Of a stretch of 64,000 bases of DNA, positions 9,636 to 17,553 are shown piece by piece (the first letter of the stretch is position 1; the number at the start of each line of letters is the position of its first letter). Location: positions 53,236-117,235 of the forward strand of contig NZ_LYPB01000080.1 of NCBI RefSeq assembly GCF_001653565.1, given 5' to 3'. A program made the translations under genes and the position numbers. The stretch comes from Paenibacillus oryzisoli. Its GTDB lineage: Bacteria > Bacillota > Bacilli > Paenibacillales > NBRC-103111. The notes beneath the pieces are model-generated. The model worked only from the letters and a program-made list of their open reading frames with translations. It made no database searches and had not been told where the DNA came from.

Positions 9636-9980
9636 ATGTGCATGGATCCTAACGTCATGAGTGCACTGGCAGAGCCTAATCGCATGAGGATCGTTGATCT
9701 TTTGCGTGAAGGGCCACTCACAGTAGGAGAAATTGCGGAACGGTTACAACTGCGACAGCCTCAAGTATCCAAGCATCTGCGCGTACTAAGTGAGGCTGCC
9801 ATCGTCGAGGTAAGGGTGGACGCAAATCGTCGTATTTATAAGCTACTGCCTGATCCTTTCCGAGAGTTGAACGAATGGCTGGAGAACTACCGTGTCATCT
9901 GGGAGGAGCGCTATAACCGACTAGATGATTATTTACAGAAGCTGCAGGGCAAGAATGTACAGAATGAGCAGCAAGACTGA
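9636..9980 (+). CDS. ArsR-family transcriptional regulator
   Basis: A 114-residue winged-helix DNA-binding protein. The core (ALAEPNRMRIVDLLREGPLTVGEIA, then LRQPQVSKHLRVL as recognition helix) is typical of ArsR/SmtB proteins. The metal-binding ELCVCDL motif of ArsR is absent, so it belongs to the group that does not sense metal by that site. It is followed 52 bases later by an AHSA1/SRPBCC gene, a frequent pairing in Firmicutes and Actinobacteria. ATG 9636 has AGAGGA 6 bases upstream; ATG 9633 and 9642 are alternatives. Confidence 0.85.
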   Translation: MCMDPNVMSALAEPNRMRIVDLLREGPLTVGEIAERLQLRQPQVSKHLRVLSEAAIVEVRVDANRRIYKLLPDPFRELNEWLENYRVIWEERYNRLDDYLQKLQGKNVQNEQQD

Positions 9981-10032
9981 CAATTACAGGTTTATGTATA
10001 CGAAAACATACAATTCGAGGAGGAAGTTACAC

Positions 10033-10539
10033 ATGGCTAATCAAATGGTTTCAACTATCGAGGACAAAGTTCTTATTCTAGAACGTGAATTCAATGCACC
10101 GCGGGAACTGGTTTTCCAGGCATTTACGCAGGCGGAACATCTAAAGCATTGGTGGGGTCCAAGAGGCTGGACACTTCCTGTCTGTCATGTTGATTTCCGT
10201 GTTGGTGGCGTTTGGCATTATTGCATGAAGTGCGAAGACAAGAATCAAGGTGATTTCTACGGCATGGAATCATGGGGCAAAGCTGTATATAATGAGATCG
10301 TAGTACCAGAGAAGATTGTCTATGTGGATTATTTCTCCGATGCGGAAGGGAATGAAGCGGCGAATATGCCATCCACACGTGTAACACTGACTTTCCTCGA
10401 AACTGAAACAGGGACTAAAGTCATAAACCGTGGAGAATACACTTCAGCTGAAAGCCTGCAGCAAGTGCTGGATATGGGCATGATGGAAGGTATTACGGAT
10501 ACATGGGATAGACTTAGCGAGCATTTGGCATCCTTATAA
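10033..10539 (+). CDS. SRPBCC (AHSA1-like) domain protein, first copy
   Basis: A 168-residue cytoplasmic protein of the START/Bet v1-like helix-grip fold. The START signature REFNAPRELVFQAFTQAEHLKHWWGP and the RVGGVWHYCM strand are characteristic of AHSA1 (activator of Hsp90-like) proteins. It is probably co-transcribed with the ArsR-type regulator and followed by a terminator. These proteins are thought to bind small hydrophobic ligands, but no reaction can be assigned. Start ATG 10033 is behind GAGGAGGAAG. It resembles the product at 11191 in fold but not closely in sequence. Confidence 0.85.
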   Translation: MANQMVSTIEDKVLILEREFNAPRELVFQAFTQAEHLKHWWGPRGWTLPVCHVDFRVGGVWHYCMKCEDKNQGDFYGMESWGKAVYNEIVVPEKIVYVDYFSDAEGNEAANMPSTRVTLTFLETETGTKVINRGEYTSAESLQQVLDMGMMEGITDTWDRLSEHLASL

Positions 10540-10559
10540 AAAGTTCATAAGTATTGAAA

Positions 10560-10583
10560 AAAGGCCGCTGATTAGCGGCCTTT
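10560..10583 (+). terminator. Terminator after ArsR/SRPBCC pair
   Basis: AAAGGCCGCT, loop GATT, AGCGGCCTTT: a perfect 10-bp stem preceded by A and ending in T residues, so it may work in both directions. Confidence 0.8.
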
Positions 10584-10613
10584 ACATGTTTCAAGTACAA
10601 ATAAAAGTAACAC

Positions 10614-10644
10614 TTGAACCTGACGTAACGTCATGTTTTATAGT
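10614..10644 (+). promoter_or_regulatory. MerR-type promoter with dyad operator in a 19-bp spacer
   Basis: TTGAAC (10614-10619) and TATAGT (10639-10644) are 19 bases apart, longer than the usual 17. The spacer holds the perfect dyad TGACGT-A-ACGTCA (10621-10633), extended with one mismatch to 10617-10637. An elongated spacer filled by a dyad is the hallmark of MerR-activated promoters, where the regulator untwists the DNA. A second TATAGT at 10644 is less well placed. Confidence 0.7.
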
Positions 10645-10687
10645 ATAGTTACCGGTAAACAGCTTGATCAGCTTTAAGGAGATGATT

Positions 10688-11176
10688 ATGAAGCAGCTTT
10701 GGAAAGTAGGAGAGCTCGCTAAACTCACAGGACTTACGATACGAACCTTGCGATTTTACGATCAAATCAGCTTGTTCTCGCCGTCGACGCATTCCGAATC
10801 GGGACACCGCATGTATAATGAGGGGGATCTCTCGCGGCTGCAGCAGATTTTATCGTTGAAAGAGCTCGGATTATCACTAGATGAAGTGAAGTCCGTACTG
10901 ACTGGCGAGCAATTCAGTCCGCTGGAGATCGTTTCGTTGCAAATTGCCCGTCTGAAGGAGAACATTCGGATGGAGCAGAACCTTCTGCTTGAACTGGAGT
11001 ACGTGTCGAATCTCATGTCCTTGCAAGAACCGGTGACTGTTGATGATTTTACCAAGTTATTGGAAACCATGAAGAAGAGCCATGAAAAAGTGATCATCGA
11101 ACGTCGGATGTCGTGGGAACGACGATTAGATCTGCTAGGTGAACTCCTAGACGGCAAATCCGATGATTCAAATTAA
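10688..11176 (+). CDS. MerR-family transcriptional regulator
   Basis: A 162-residue regulator. The N-terminal winged helix (WKVGELAKLTGLTIRTLRFYDQ) is the standard MerR DNA-binding domain. The C-terminal part is a helical dimerisation region (LQIARLKENIRMEQNLLLELEYV) without the metal-binding cysteines of mercury or copper sensors, so it probably responds to a small molecule. ATG 10688 is chosen because AAGGAG lies about 7 bases upstream. It is 14 bases upstream of the second SRPBCC gene and downstream of its own MerR-type promoter, so the pair is probably autoregulated. Confidence 0.88.
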   Translation: MKQLWKVGELAKLTGLTIRTLRFYDQISLFSPSTHSESGHRMYNEGDLSRLQQILSLKELGLSLDEVKSVLTGEQFSPLEIVSLQIARLKENIRMEQNLLLELEYVSNLMSLQEPVTVDDFTKLLETMKKSHEKVIIERRMSWERRLDLLGELLDGKSDDSN

Positions 11177-11190
11177 AGGAGCTGACTACT

Positions 11191-11631
11191 ATGAAAGAAA
11201 GAGTTGCCATTGCGAATACCTTCGTTGTCGAACGCGTATATAATGCCTCGCCGAAACGTGTTTTTGCCACTTGGGGAGATCCCAAACTGAAAGAGCTGTG
11301 GTTTTCCAAAGCAGATGAATTCGACTTCCGCGTAGGTGGAAAGGAAATGAGTCAAGGCGGCCCTCCAGGAGGACCCATCTTCACTTTCGATGCCACGTAT
11401 CAGGACATTGTCCCGAATGAGCGAATTGTATACAGTTACACATTGGATATGGATCAGACGCGGATTTCGATTTCTGTGACAACGGTAGAATTCAAACCGG
11501 AGGGAACAGGTACGAAGCTGATTTTCACGGAACAAGGCATCTTCCTTGATGGCCATGATACGCCAGCTCTACGTGAACACGGCACGAAGGAAATGCTGGA
11601 TAATTTGGGCAAATCGTTGGATAACGTGTAA
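11191..11631 (+). CDS. SRPBCC (AHSA1-like) domain protein, second copy
   Basis: A 146-residue protein with the START-like N-terminal strand and helix (VERVYNASPKRVFATWGDPKLKELWF) and FDFRVGGKEMSQGG. It belongs to the AHSA1 branch. AAAGGAG precedes ATG 11191, and the gene is co-directional with the MerR-type regulator. Together with 9636-10539 this is the second regulator plus SRPBCC module in 2 kb. Ligand and reaction are unknown. Confidence 0.85.
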   Translation: MKERVAIANTFVVERVYNASPKRVFATWGDPKLKELWFSKADEFDFRVGGKEMSQGGPPGGPIFTFDATYQDIVPNERIVYSYTLDMDQTRISISVTTVEFKPEGTGTKLIFTEQGIFLDGHDTPALREHGTKEMLDNLGKSLDNV

Positions 11632-11649
11632 ACGTAAATAAGGAATACC

Positions 11650-11680
11650 ACAACCGGCCGATATAGGCCGGTTGTATTTG
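11650..11680 (+). terminator. Terminator after MerR/SRPBCC pair
   Basis: ACAACCGGCC, loop GATATA, GGCCGGTTGT, then ATTTG. A perfect 10-bp GC-rich stem. Confidence 0.75.
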
Positions 11681-11685
11681 TTTAA

Positions 11686-11713
11686 AGAAAAAACTTCACA
11701 CAAGTGTGAAGTT
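11686..11713 (-). terminator. Terminator of the small lipoprotein gene
   Basis: On the minus strand AACTTCACAC, loop TT, GTGTGAAGTT is followed by TTTTCTTT, a typical intrinsic terminator directly after the stop codon at 11715. Confidence 0.8.
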
Positions 11714-11714
11714 C

Positions 11715-12152
11715 TTAAGGAATTAGATTTTGAATTCGATTGAGTAAGAGGGTAATATCACTAATTGTCGCGAGTAATTGTGAATTCTGAAGCTTATCAA
11801 GGGCAAGATGACCATTAACGATCACTTTATTAATCTCATCTAATAACACTTTGTTCTTTTCTACGACTTGCTGATGAATATCCTTTGCAATCGCTGGCAC
11901 ACTCTTTAGGTTGAATTGTTCAATTTCATTCCTTATCACGATTAATTGATTTTCAAGTTCCTGTTTAGTTTCTGGATTTGAGGCGGCATCTTTGATCATT
12001 CGAGGGGCTCGTTCTGCGAAATCACCTAAGGTTTGGATGTGTTCTGTAGTCTGAGTGACGTAGTCGACAGAACTATTTACTTTCTCTACTAACGTACAGG
12101 CACTCAATTGAAGGGTGGATACAGCTAGAATGAGTAGCATTAGTTTCTTCAT
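11715..12152 (-). CDS. Small lipoprotein, DUF6376-like
   Basis: A 145-residue predicted lipoprotein. It has a basic start, a hydrophobic stretch and the lipobox LSAC with Cys19, so it should be anchored outside the membrane. The mature part is mostly helical (DYVTQTTEHIQTLGDFAERAP, then ELENQLIVIRNEIEQFN). The overall pattern resembles short Bacillus/Paenibacillus lipoproteins of the DUF6376 group, recalled from memory. AAAGGAG lies upstream of the ATG at 12152. Its role is unknown. Confidence 0.75.
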   Translation of the reverse strand: MKKLMLLILAVSTLQLSACTLVEKVNSSVDYVTQTTEHIQTLGDFAERAPRMIKDAASNPETKQELENQLIVIRNEIEQFNLKSVPAIAKDIHQQVVEKNKVLLDEINKVIVNGHLALDKLQNSQLLATISDITLLLNRIQNLIP

Positions 12153-12232
12153 ATGCTTGCTCTCCTTTACGGTTGGATGTTAGGAATAGTTGAATCTGAC
12201 GTAGTAATTAGTACGTTCATTTAGAAAAAGGG

Positions 12233-12281
12233 TTTCATTTCCACCTCCAACTGTGTTACTATTTTATCAAATCGTGTTACT
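12233..12281 (+). promoter_or_regulatory. Promoter region with GTGTTACT direct repeats before the ABC importer
   Basis: TTTCAT (12233) and TACTAT (12257) are 18 bases apart. GTGTTACT occurs at 12253-12260 and again at 12274-12281, 21 bases apart, so both copies face the same side of the helix. The first copy covers the -10. GTGTTAC is, as I recall, the NikR half-site in some archaea and Desulfovibrio, but there the halves are inverted; here they are direct. Confidence 0.4.
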
Positions 12282-12313
12282 GCACACGTTAACATTGGGG
12301 GAGAGTGCCTGAA

Positions 12314-13909
12314 TTGAAGTATCGATTAGTTATGATTCTGATTATTTTAACCGTATTAACTTGGGTAACTGCTTGTACGAAACAAAAGCCTCAGCCATTG
12401 GCGGATTCGGCGAAGAAAGAGATTGTTCTAGCCATTGGCGGTGAGCCTGAGACAGGTTTCGACCCGACAACAGGTTGGGGGCGCTACGGTTCGCCATTAT
12501 TCCAAAGCACCTTGCTCAAACGAGACAAAGATTTGAATATCGTTAATGATTTGGCTATAGGGCATGAGGTAAGTCAAGATGGCATGGTTTGGACAGTTAA
12601 GCTGCGTAAAAACGCCAAGTTCAGCGATGGAAAAGCACTGACAGCTACAGACGTACAATATACATTCCAAGCTGCTGCAACTAGCGGTTCGTCGATCGAT
12701 CTGAGCAACGTTAAAGGAGTAGAGATCATAGATGATGCGACAGTAAAGTTTACACTAAAAGAACCGCAATCTACTTTTGCACAAATGCTAGTAGCTACAG
12801 GAATTGTGCCTAAACATGCGCACGGAAAAGATTATGCCCTTAAACCAATTGGATCAGGGCCATATAAAATGCTTCAATGGGACAAAGGACAACAATTAAT
12901 CGTGGAAGCTAATCCAGATTACTACGGAAATAAGCCTTTCTTTCAAAAAATTACGTTCCTATTCTTAGGTGAAGATGCTGCTTTCGCGGCTGCGAAGGCA
13001 GGAACTGTTGACATGGCTGCCATTCCAGCAGCATTCAGTAAGCAAGCGGTGAGCGGGATGGAACTGAAAGCCGCTAGAACTGTGGACAATCGCGGCATTA
13101 TGTTTCCCTATGTACAATCTGGCGGTAAAACCAAAGAAGGCTATCCGATTGGGAATGACGTTACGGCCGATTCAGCCATTCGCAAGGCCATAAATATCGC
13201 CATAGACAGAAAAAGTTTAGTTCAAGGTGTTCTTGAAGGTCATGGTACACCGGCATATACGTTGAACGACGGTCTTCCGTGGTTTAACCAAGATTCGGTG
13301 TTTGGGGATGCAGATATGAATGCCGCTAAGAAACTTCTGGGAGATAATGGCTGGAAGGATACGGATAACGATGGGGTTGTCGAAAAAGGCGCATTGAAGG
13401 CAACTTTCAATCTGTTGTATCCATCTAGTGATGTCACTCGTCAGTCACTTGCCATTGCCACCGCGGATATGTTGAAACCCCTCGGAATTCTGGTTAAGGC
13501 GGAGGGTAAAAGTTGGGATGAACTTGAGAAACAGATGCATGCGAATCCCGTGCTGTTTGGCTGGGGAAGTCATGATCCACTTGAAATGTACAATGTGTAC
13601 AGTAATAAATTTGGCGGTGTTGAATACTACAACCCGGGCTATTACAACAATCCGAAGGTTGAAAATTACATGACCCAAGCCTTGCGAGCAACGAACGAGA
13701 ATGACGCATGGGCATTCTGGAAAAAGGCACAATGGGATGGTGAAACGGGGTTAAGCGCCAAAGGTGACGCTCCATGGGCGTGGCTAGTTAATTTAGATCA
13801 TCTCTATCTGGTTAAATCTGGTCTTAATATCGGGAATCAAAAGATTCATCCACATGGCCATGGTTGGCCAGTAACCGATAACATTGAGGAATGGCGATGG
13901 AACTCTTAA
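12314..13909 (+). CDS. Nickel/peptide-type ABC transporter substrate-binding lipoprotein
   Basis: A 531-residue SBP family 5 protein. The signal ends in the lipobox VTAC. The body has IGGEPETGFDPTTGWG at the start of the mature domain, WTVKLRKNAKFSDGKALTATDVQYTF and the closing IEEWRW. The last two are typical of NikA and related nickel or opine/peptide binders. The longer frame begins at GTG 12305, only one base behind GGGGGAG; TTG 12314, about 8-10 bases away, fits better. It heads a five-gene operon with two permeases and two ATPases. Nickel chelate is the likeliest cargo from overall resemblance, but a peptide or other metallophore is possible. Confidence 0.85.
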   Translation: MKYRLVMILIILTVLTWVTACTKQKPQPLADSAKKEIVLAIGGEPETGFDPTTGWGRYGSPLFQSTLLKRDKDLNIVNDLAIGHEVSQDGMVWTVKLRKNAKFSDGKALTATDVQYTFQAAATSGSSIDLSNVKGVEIIDDATVKFTLKEPQSTFAQMLVATGIVPKHAHGKDYALKPIGSGPYKMLQWDKGQQLIVEANPDYYGNKPFFQKITFLFLGEDAAFAAAKAGTVDMAAIPAAFSKQAVSGMELKAARTVDNRGIMFPYVQSGGKTKEGYPIGNDVTADSAIRKAINIAIDRKSLVQGVLEGHGTPAYTLNDGLPWFNQDSVFGDADMNAAKKLLGDNGWKDTDNDGVVEKGALKATFNLLYPSSDVTRQSLAIATADMLKPLGILVKAEGKSWDELEKQMHANPVLFGWGSHDPLEMYNVYSNKFGGVEYYNPGYYNNPKVENYMTQALRATNENDAWAFWKKAQWDGETGLSAKGDAPWAWLVNLDHLYLVKSGLNIGNQKIHPHGHGWPVTDNIEEWRWNS

Positions 13910-14889
13910 AGCTGTACCCATGGATTCTTCGCAAAGGACTAGGCTTATTGCTGTTGTTGCTTGCTGTGAGTGCCATTTCATTCATGCTTGTTCACTTCTC
14001 TCCCATAGATCCTGTTCAAGCATATGTTGGCGCGGATATGATGAAGGTTAGTCCAGAACAGCGTGAAGCCATCGTACAATATTGGGGATTACATGATCCC
14101 CCATTGGTTCGTTATTGGCATTGGTTGCGTGCGCTGGCTAGTGGGGATTTAGGCACATCTATGATTTACCGTCGACCCGTACTGGAAGTGATCGGTGAGC
14201 GTTTCGCCGCATCACTTGCACTTATGGGTGCTGCCTGGTTGTTGTCAGGGCTGATCGGATTCGTGTCTGGTGTATTGGCCGCCATGAACAGGAATAAGTG
14301 GGTCGACACTTGTATCCGATGGTACTGTTATACCCTATCATCCACACCAACGTTCTGGATCGGCTTATTACTCATGCTAGTGTTTGCAGTATGGCTAGGC
14401 ATCTTGCCCGTCGGACTTGCTGTTCCAGCTGGTACAACATCCGACCAGGTTCACTTCATAGATCGGATCCGACATATGATCTTGCCCGTTTTGACGCTGA
14501 GCGTAACAGGAATCGCCGCAATTGCCCTGCACACGAGAGAGAAACTTATTGACGTGACTGAGAAGGAGTATTGGTTGTTTGCAAGAGCTCGCGGCGAGCA
14601 AGGTTTCACCCTCTTCTGGAGACATGGGCTCAGGAATGTGGCGTTGCCTGCTATTACACTGCAATTTGCATCATTCAGTGAACTGTTCGGTGGGGCTGTA
14701 TTAGCGGAACAAGTATTTTCATATCCTGGTTTGGGACAAGCAGCTGTGGAAGCAGGGCTTCGTGGGGATATCCCACTATTGATGGGAGTTGTATTATGCA
14801 GTGCACTATTCGTATATGTAGGGAATGCGATGGCTGATTTAAGTTATCGGTGGATTGATCCGAGGATGAAGGAGGGAAGTCGTCTATGA
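13897..14889 (+). CDS. ABC transporter permease, NikB/OppB-like
   Basis: A 330-residue membrane subunit of a dipeptide/nickel importer. One N-terminal helix is followed by an external loop (HFSPIDPVQAYVGADMM, then YWGLHDPPLVRYWHWL) typical of OppB/DppB/NikB. About five helices follow. The cytoplasmic coupling motif is EYWLFARARGEQGFTLFWRHGLRN. ATG 13897 lies 6 bases behind GAGGA (13886-13890) and overlaps the preceding gene by 13 bases; ATG 13891 is too close to the ribosome-binding site. Confidence 0.88.
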   Translation: MELLKLYPWILRKGLGLLLLLLAVSAISFMLVHFSPIDPVQAYVGADMMKVSPEQREAIVQYWGLHDPPLVRYWHWLRALASGDLGTSMIYRRPVLEVIGERFAASLALMGAAWLLSGLIGFVSGVLAAMNRNKWVDTCIRWYCYTLSSTPTFWIGLLLMLVFAVWLGILPVGLAVPAGTTSDQVHFIDRIRHMILPVLTLSVTGIAAIALHTREKLIDVTEKEYWLFARARGEQGFTLFWRHGLRNVALPAITLQFASFSELFGGAVLAEQVFSYPGLGQAAVEAGLRGDIPLLMGVVLCSALFVYVGNAMADLSYRWIDPRMKEGSRL

Positions 14890-15743
14890 AGGAACAAATG
14901 CGCGTTGAAATAGGGCTTCCCAAGCTTCATCATCAACAGAAATTATGGATTTCAACTACGATAGCCCTAGGTATATTACTAACATTGATTGTTATATCCA
15001 ATGGATTGGGTACCACAGGATTAACCACCAACTTGAGTCAGCGTAATCTAGAGCCATCCGCTTCACACCTATTCGGGACAGATTGGCTTGGCAGGGATAT
15101 GTTTACCCGCACAATGAAAGGGTTGCTGCTCAGTCTGAAAGTGGGGTTAACTGCAGGGATTTCCAGTGTTGTAATTGCAAGCATGATGGGCCTTGCAGCT
15201 GCCCTCACGGGTCGAACAGTGAACCGGTTTATTAATTGGTTGACGGATTTATTTCTGAGTGTGCCTCATTTAGTCACGCTGCTCTTGATTTCATTTGTGC
15301 TAGGTGGAGGTGCCAAGGGCATTATCATAGGGGTCGCATTGACGCACTGGCCAGCCTTGTCGAGAGTGATTCGCGCTGAGGTTATGCAACTTCAAACGGC
15401 ACCTTATGTTGTTATCTCGCGGAATTTCGGCAAATCCCAATGGTGGATCGCATCTAGGCATATCATTCCTCATCTCGTTCCGCAAATAATAGTGGGCATC
15501 ATACTAATTGTTCCACATGCCATCTTACATGAAGCTTCCATTACCTTTCTCGGCATGGGTCTCTCTCCCCATGAACCAGCCATTGGTATTATTCTGTCTG
15601 AATCCATGCGCTATTTATCCTCAGGGATGTGGTGGTTAGCCGTGTTTCCTGGCTTGTGTTTGTTAGTCGTGGTAAGAACGTTTGCTATGCTAGGTGAAAA
15701 CTTAAAACAGTTCGTGAATCCACAACATGCTCATGATAAATAA
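14886..15743 (+). CDS. ABC transporter permease, NikC/OppC-like
   Basis: A 285-residue second membrane subunit. It contains the characteristic HLFGTDWLGRDMFTRTMKG segment of the OppC/DppC/NikC family. The coupling helix is YVVISRNFGKSQWWIASRHIIPHL, and EASITFLGMGLSPHEPAIGIIL lies near the end. ATG 14886 overlaps the preceding stop in an ATGA arrangement and has GGAGG 9-10 bases upstream. Confidence 0.9.
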   Translation: MKEQMRVEIGLPKLHHQQKLWISTTIALGILLTLIVISNGLGTTGLTTNLSQRNLEPSASHLFGTDWLGRDMFTRTMKGLLLSLKVGLTAGISSVVIASMMGLAAALTGRTVNRFINWLTDLFLSVPHLVTLLLISFVLGGGAKGIIIGVALTHWPALSRVIRAEVMQLQTAPYVVISRNFGKSQWWIASRHIIPHLVPQIIVGIILIVPHAILHEASITFLGMGLSPHEPAIGIILSESMRYLSSGMWWLAVFPGLCLLVVVRTFAMLGENLKQFVNPQHAHDK

Positions 15744-15774
15744 GGATGCAAATAGAATGGAGAGGAGCTCGCTT

Positions 15775-16692
15775 ATGCTAGAAATTAGCAGGCTGTCTAT
15801 CCGGTTTCATCGGCTGGATCGTCGCTTGCGACAGGTACATACAGAAACGATTCATAATCTGCATCTCACTGTTGCAGCGCAAGAGATTCTTGCCGTCGTA
15901 GGCTCCAGTGGTTCTGGTAAGAGTCTACTTGCACATGCGATATTAGGCATTCTCCCTAGTAATGCGCAAGTAACAGGGAGCATTCAGTTTAAGGGGGAAG
16001 AATTGACCCCAGACAGACAACGTCGGATACGAGGGAAAGAAATCGCGCTTATTCCACAATCTGTCGCATACTTAGATCCATTGATGCGTGTCGGGGAGCA
16101 AGTTCAGCAATCCGTTCGTCAAGGTGATCCTGAGAATCTTAGGCGGAAGGCTTTTCATAAATATAATCTCGCTGAATATGTGGCCAAATGGTTTCCCTTT
16201 CAGTTGTCTGGTGGTATGGCGCGTAAAATTTTAGTCTCGACGGCAACGGTTAGCGGAGCACAATTAGTTATCGCCGATGAGCCGACACCAGGCCTTGATG
16301 CGTCGGCAATGGTTGAAACATGGAGTCGATTCCGACAGTTGGCAGATGATGGATGTGCAGTAATGCTGATCACACATGATATTGAGGCTGCTTTGACAGT
16401 TGCAGATCGAATAGCCGTATTGTACGCGGGAACCGTTGTGGAGATTGCGCTTCGCAGCGATTTTGCGGGAGACGGTGAAAGACTGCGACACCCTTATTCG
16501 AAAGCGTTATGGAGAGCTCTCCCTAGTCAACAATTTAGGGCTATCCCAGGTTATCAACCATTACCAGATGCTTTACCAAAAGGGTGCGTGTTTGCACCGC
16601 GTTGTTCGTCTGCTACGATCGAATGTGAAGAGGTTCAGCCTGAGCCGCGTACATTACGGGGCGGAGAAGTGAGGTGCTTGCATGCCACTTGA
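15775..16692 (+). CDS. ABC transporter ATP-binding protein, NikD/OppD-like
   Basis: A 305-residue ATPase. Walker A is GSSGSGKS. The signature LSGGMARK departs slightly from the usual LSGGMxQR (Lys for Arg). Walker B is LVIADEPTPGLD, followed by H-loop LITHDIE. The C-terminal extension GCVFAPRC with three cysteines is the oligopeptide/nickel-specific tail. ATG 15775 follows GAGAGGAG. The neighbouring downstream gene supplies the second ATPase. Confidence 0.9.
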   Translation: MLEISRLSIRFHRLDRRLRQVHTETIHNLHLTVAAQEILAVVGSSGSGKSLLAHAILGILPSNAQVTGSIQFKGEELTPDRQRRIRGKEIALIPQSVAYLDPLMRVGEQVQQSVRQGDPENLRRKAFHKYNLAEYVAKWFPFQLSGGMARKILVSTATVSGAQLVIADEPTPGLDASAMVETWSRFRQLADDGCAVMLITHDIEAALTVADRIAVLYAGTVVEIALRSDFAGDGERLRHPYSKALWRALPSQQFRAIPGYQPLPDALPKGCVFAPRCSSATIECEEVQPEPRTLRGGEVRCLHAT

Positions 16693-17284
16693 GGGGAAAT
16701 CTCTTGGATATTGGTATAACAAAGGGGCATGGGTTATGCAGCAAACGACGATTCGTTTGGAAGCTGGCGAGGTCGTTGGGCTTGTAGGGCCAAGTGGCTG
16801 CGGTAAATCTACACTGGGGAAGGTACTTGCTGGACATCTTCGACCCATTGAAGGCCATGTTCTTCTGGATGGCAGTCCGATTCCCACAGGGGTTCGAAAC
16901 CCAGTTCAATTAGTCCTGCAGCATCCTGAACAAGCGGTGAACCCCAAATGGAAGCTGCGAAGAACTTTGGCGGAGTCAGGGCCCATAAACAACAACTTAC
17001 TTAGTGAACTAGCCATTGAGGATGCGTGGTTAAACCGTTACCCTAGTGAGCTTTCAGGTGGCGAACTGCAGCGAATATGTGTGGCAAGGGCCCTCGGATC
17101 AGGAACACGGTATTTGATAGCAGATGAAATGACCACCATGCTCGATGCTATTACACAAGCACAAATCTGGCAATCGGTGCGGAACTGGGCTGAACGGAAT
17201 CAGACAAGCATACTCGTTATTAGTCATGAGCAACACCTTGTGAATCGATTATGCAGTCGAGTCATCGAGTGGCCGTGCATCTAA
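16682..17284 (+). CDS. ABC transporter ATP-binding protein, NikE-like, short form
   Basis: A 200-residue ATPase with Walker A GPSGCGKST, signature LSGGELQRICVARAL, Walker B YLIADEMTTMLD (Met replaces the usual Pro after DE) and H-loop VISHEQH. It ends right after the ATPase core, without the C-terminal oligopeptide extension seen in typical 260-330-residue partners. All catalytic motifs are present, so it is probably active. It overlaps the upstream ATPase by 11 bases and is the last gene of the operon. Confidence 0.85.
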   Translation: MPLEGKSLGYWYNKGAWVMQQTTIRLEAGEVVGLVGPSGCGKSTLGKVLAGHLRPIEGHVLLDGSPIPTGVRNPVQLVLQHPEQAVNPKWKLRRTLAESGPINNNLLSELAIEDAWLNRYPSELSGGELQRICVARALGSGTRYLIADEMTTMLDAITQAQIWQSVRNWAERNQTSILVISHEQHLVNRLCSRVIEWPCI

Positions 17285-17362
17285 AGAAGATATCGTGATG
17301 CTTATTCTCAAATGTTCTTATTTGGTTAAATCGGAGAGAAGCCGAAAGCTTAAATGTCGTGT

Positions 17363-17391
17363 AAAAAGGTTGCCATATGCAGCCTTTTTTT
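17363..17391 (+). terminator. Terminator of the Ni/peptide ABC operon
   Basis: AAAAAGGTTGC, loop CATAT, GCAGCCTTTTTTT with one G:U pair: a typical intrinsic terminator 80 bases after the last stop. Confidence 0.85.
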
Positions 17392-17553
17392 ATATTTATT
17401 TACCTTAACGTATTAAAAAAAAATCAAGAATAATAGTAGCTTTCAAACGTCAATATGATAAAATTTAACCATTATGCTGTATTTAATTCGATCCATTGTC
17501 AGATGATTGATGCCACAAAAAATAGAGAATTTTTCAAAAGTGGGGGAAGATCC

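Noticed and set aside
12281..12294. cre-like TGCACACGTTAACA before the NikA-like gene
   Set aside because: It has two mismatches to the core consensus and sits on the ribosome-binding site side, so it is weaker than the GTGTTACT repeats.
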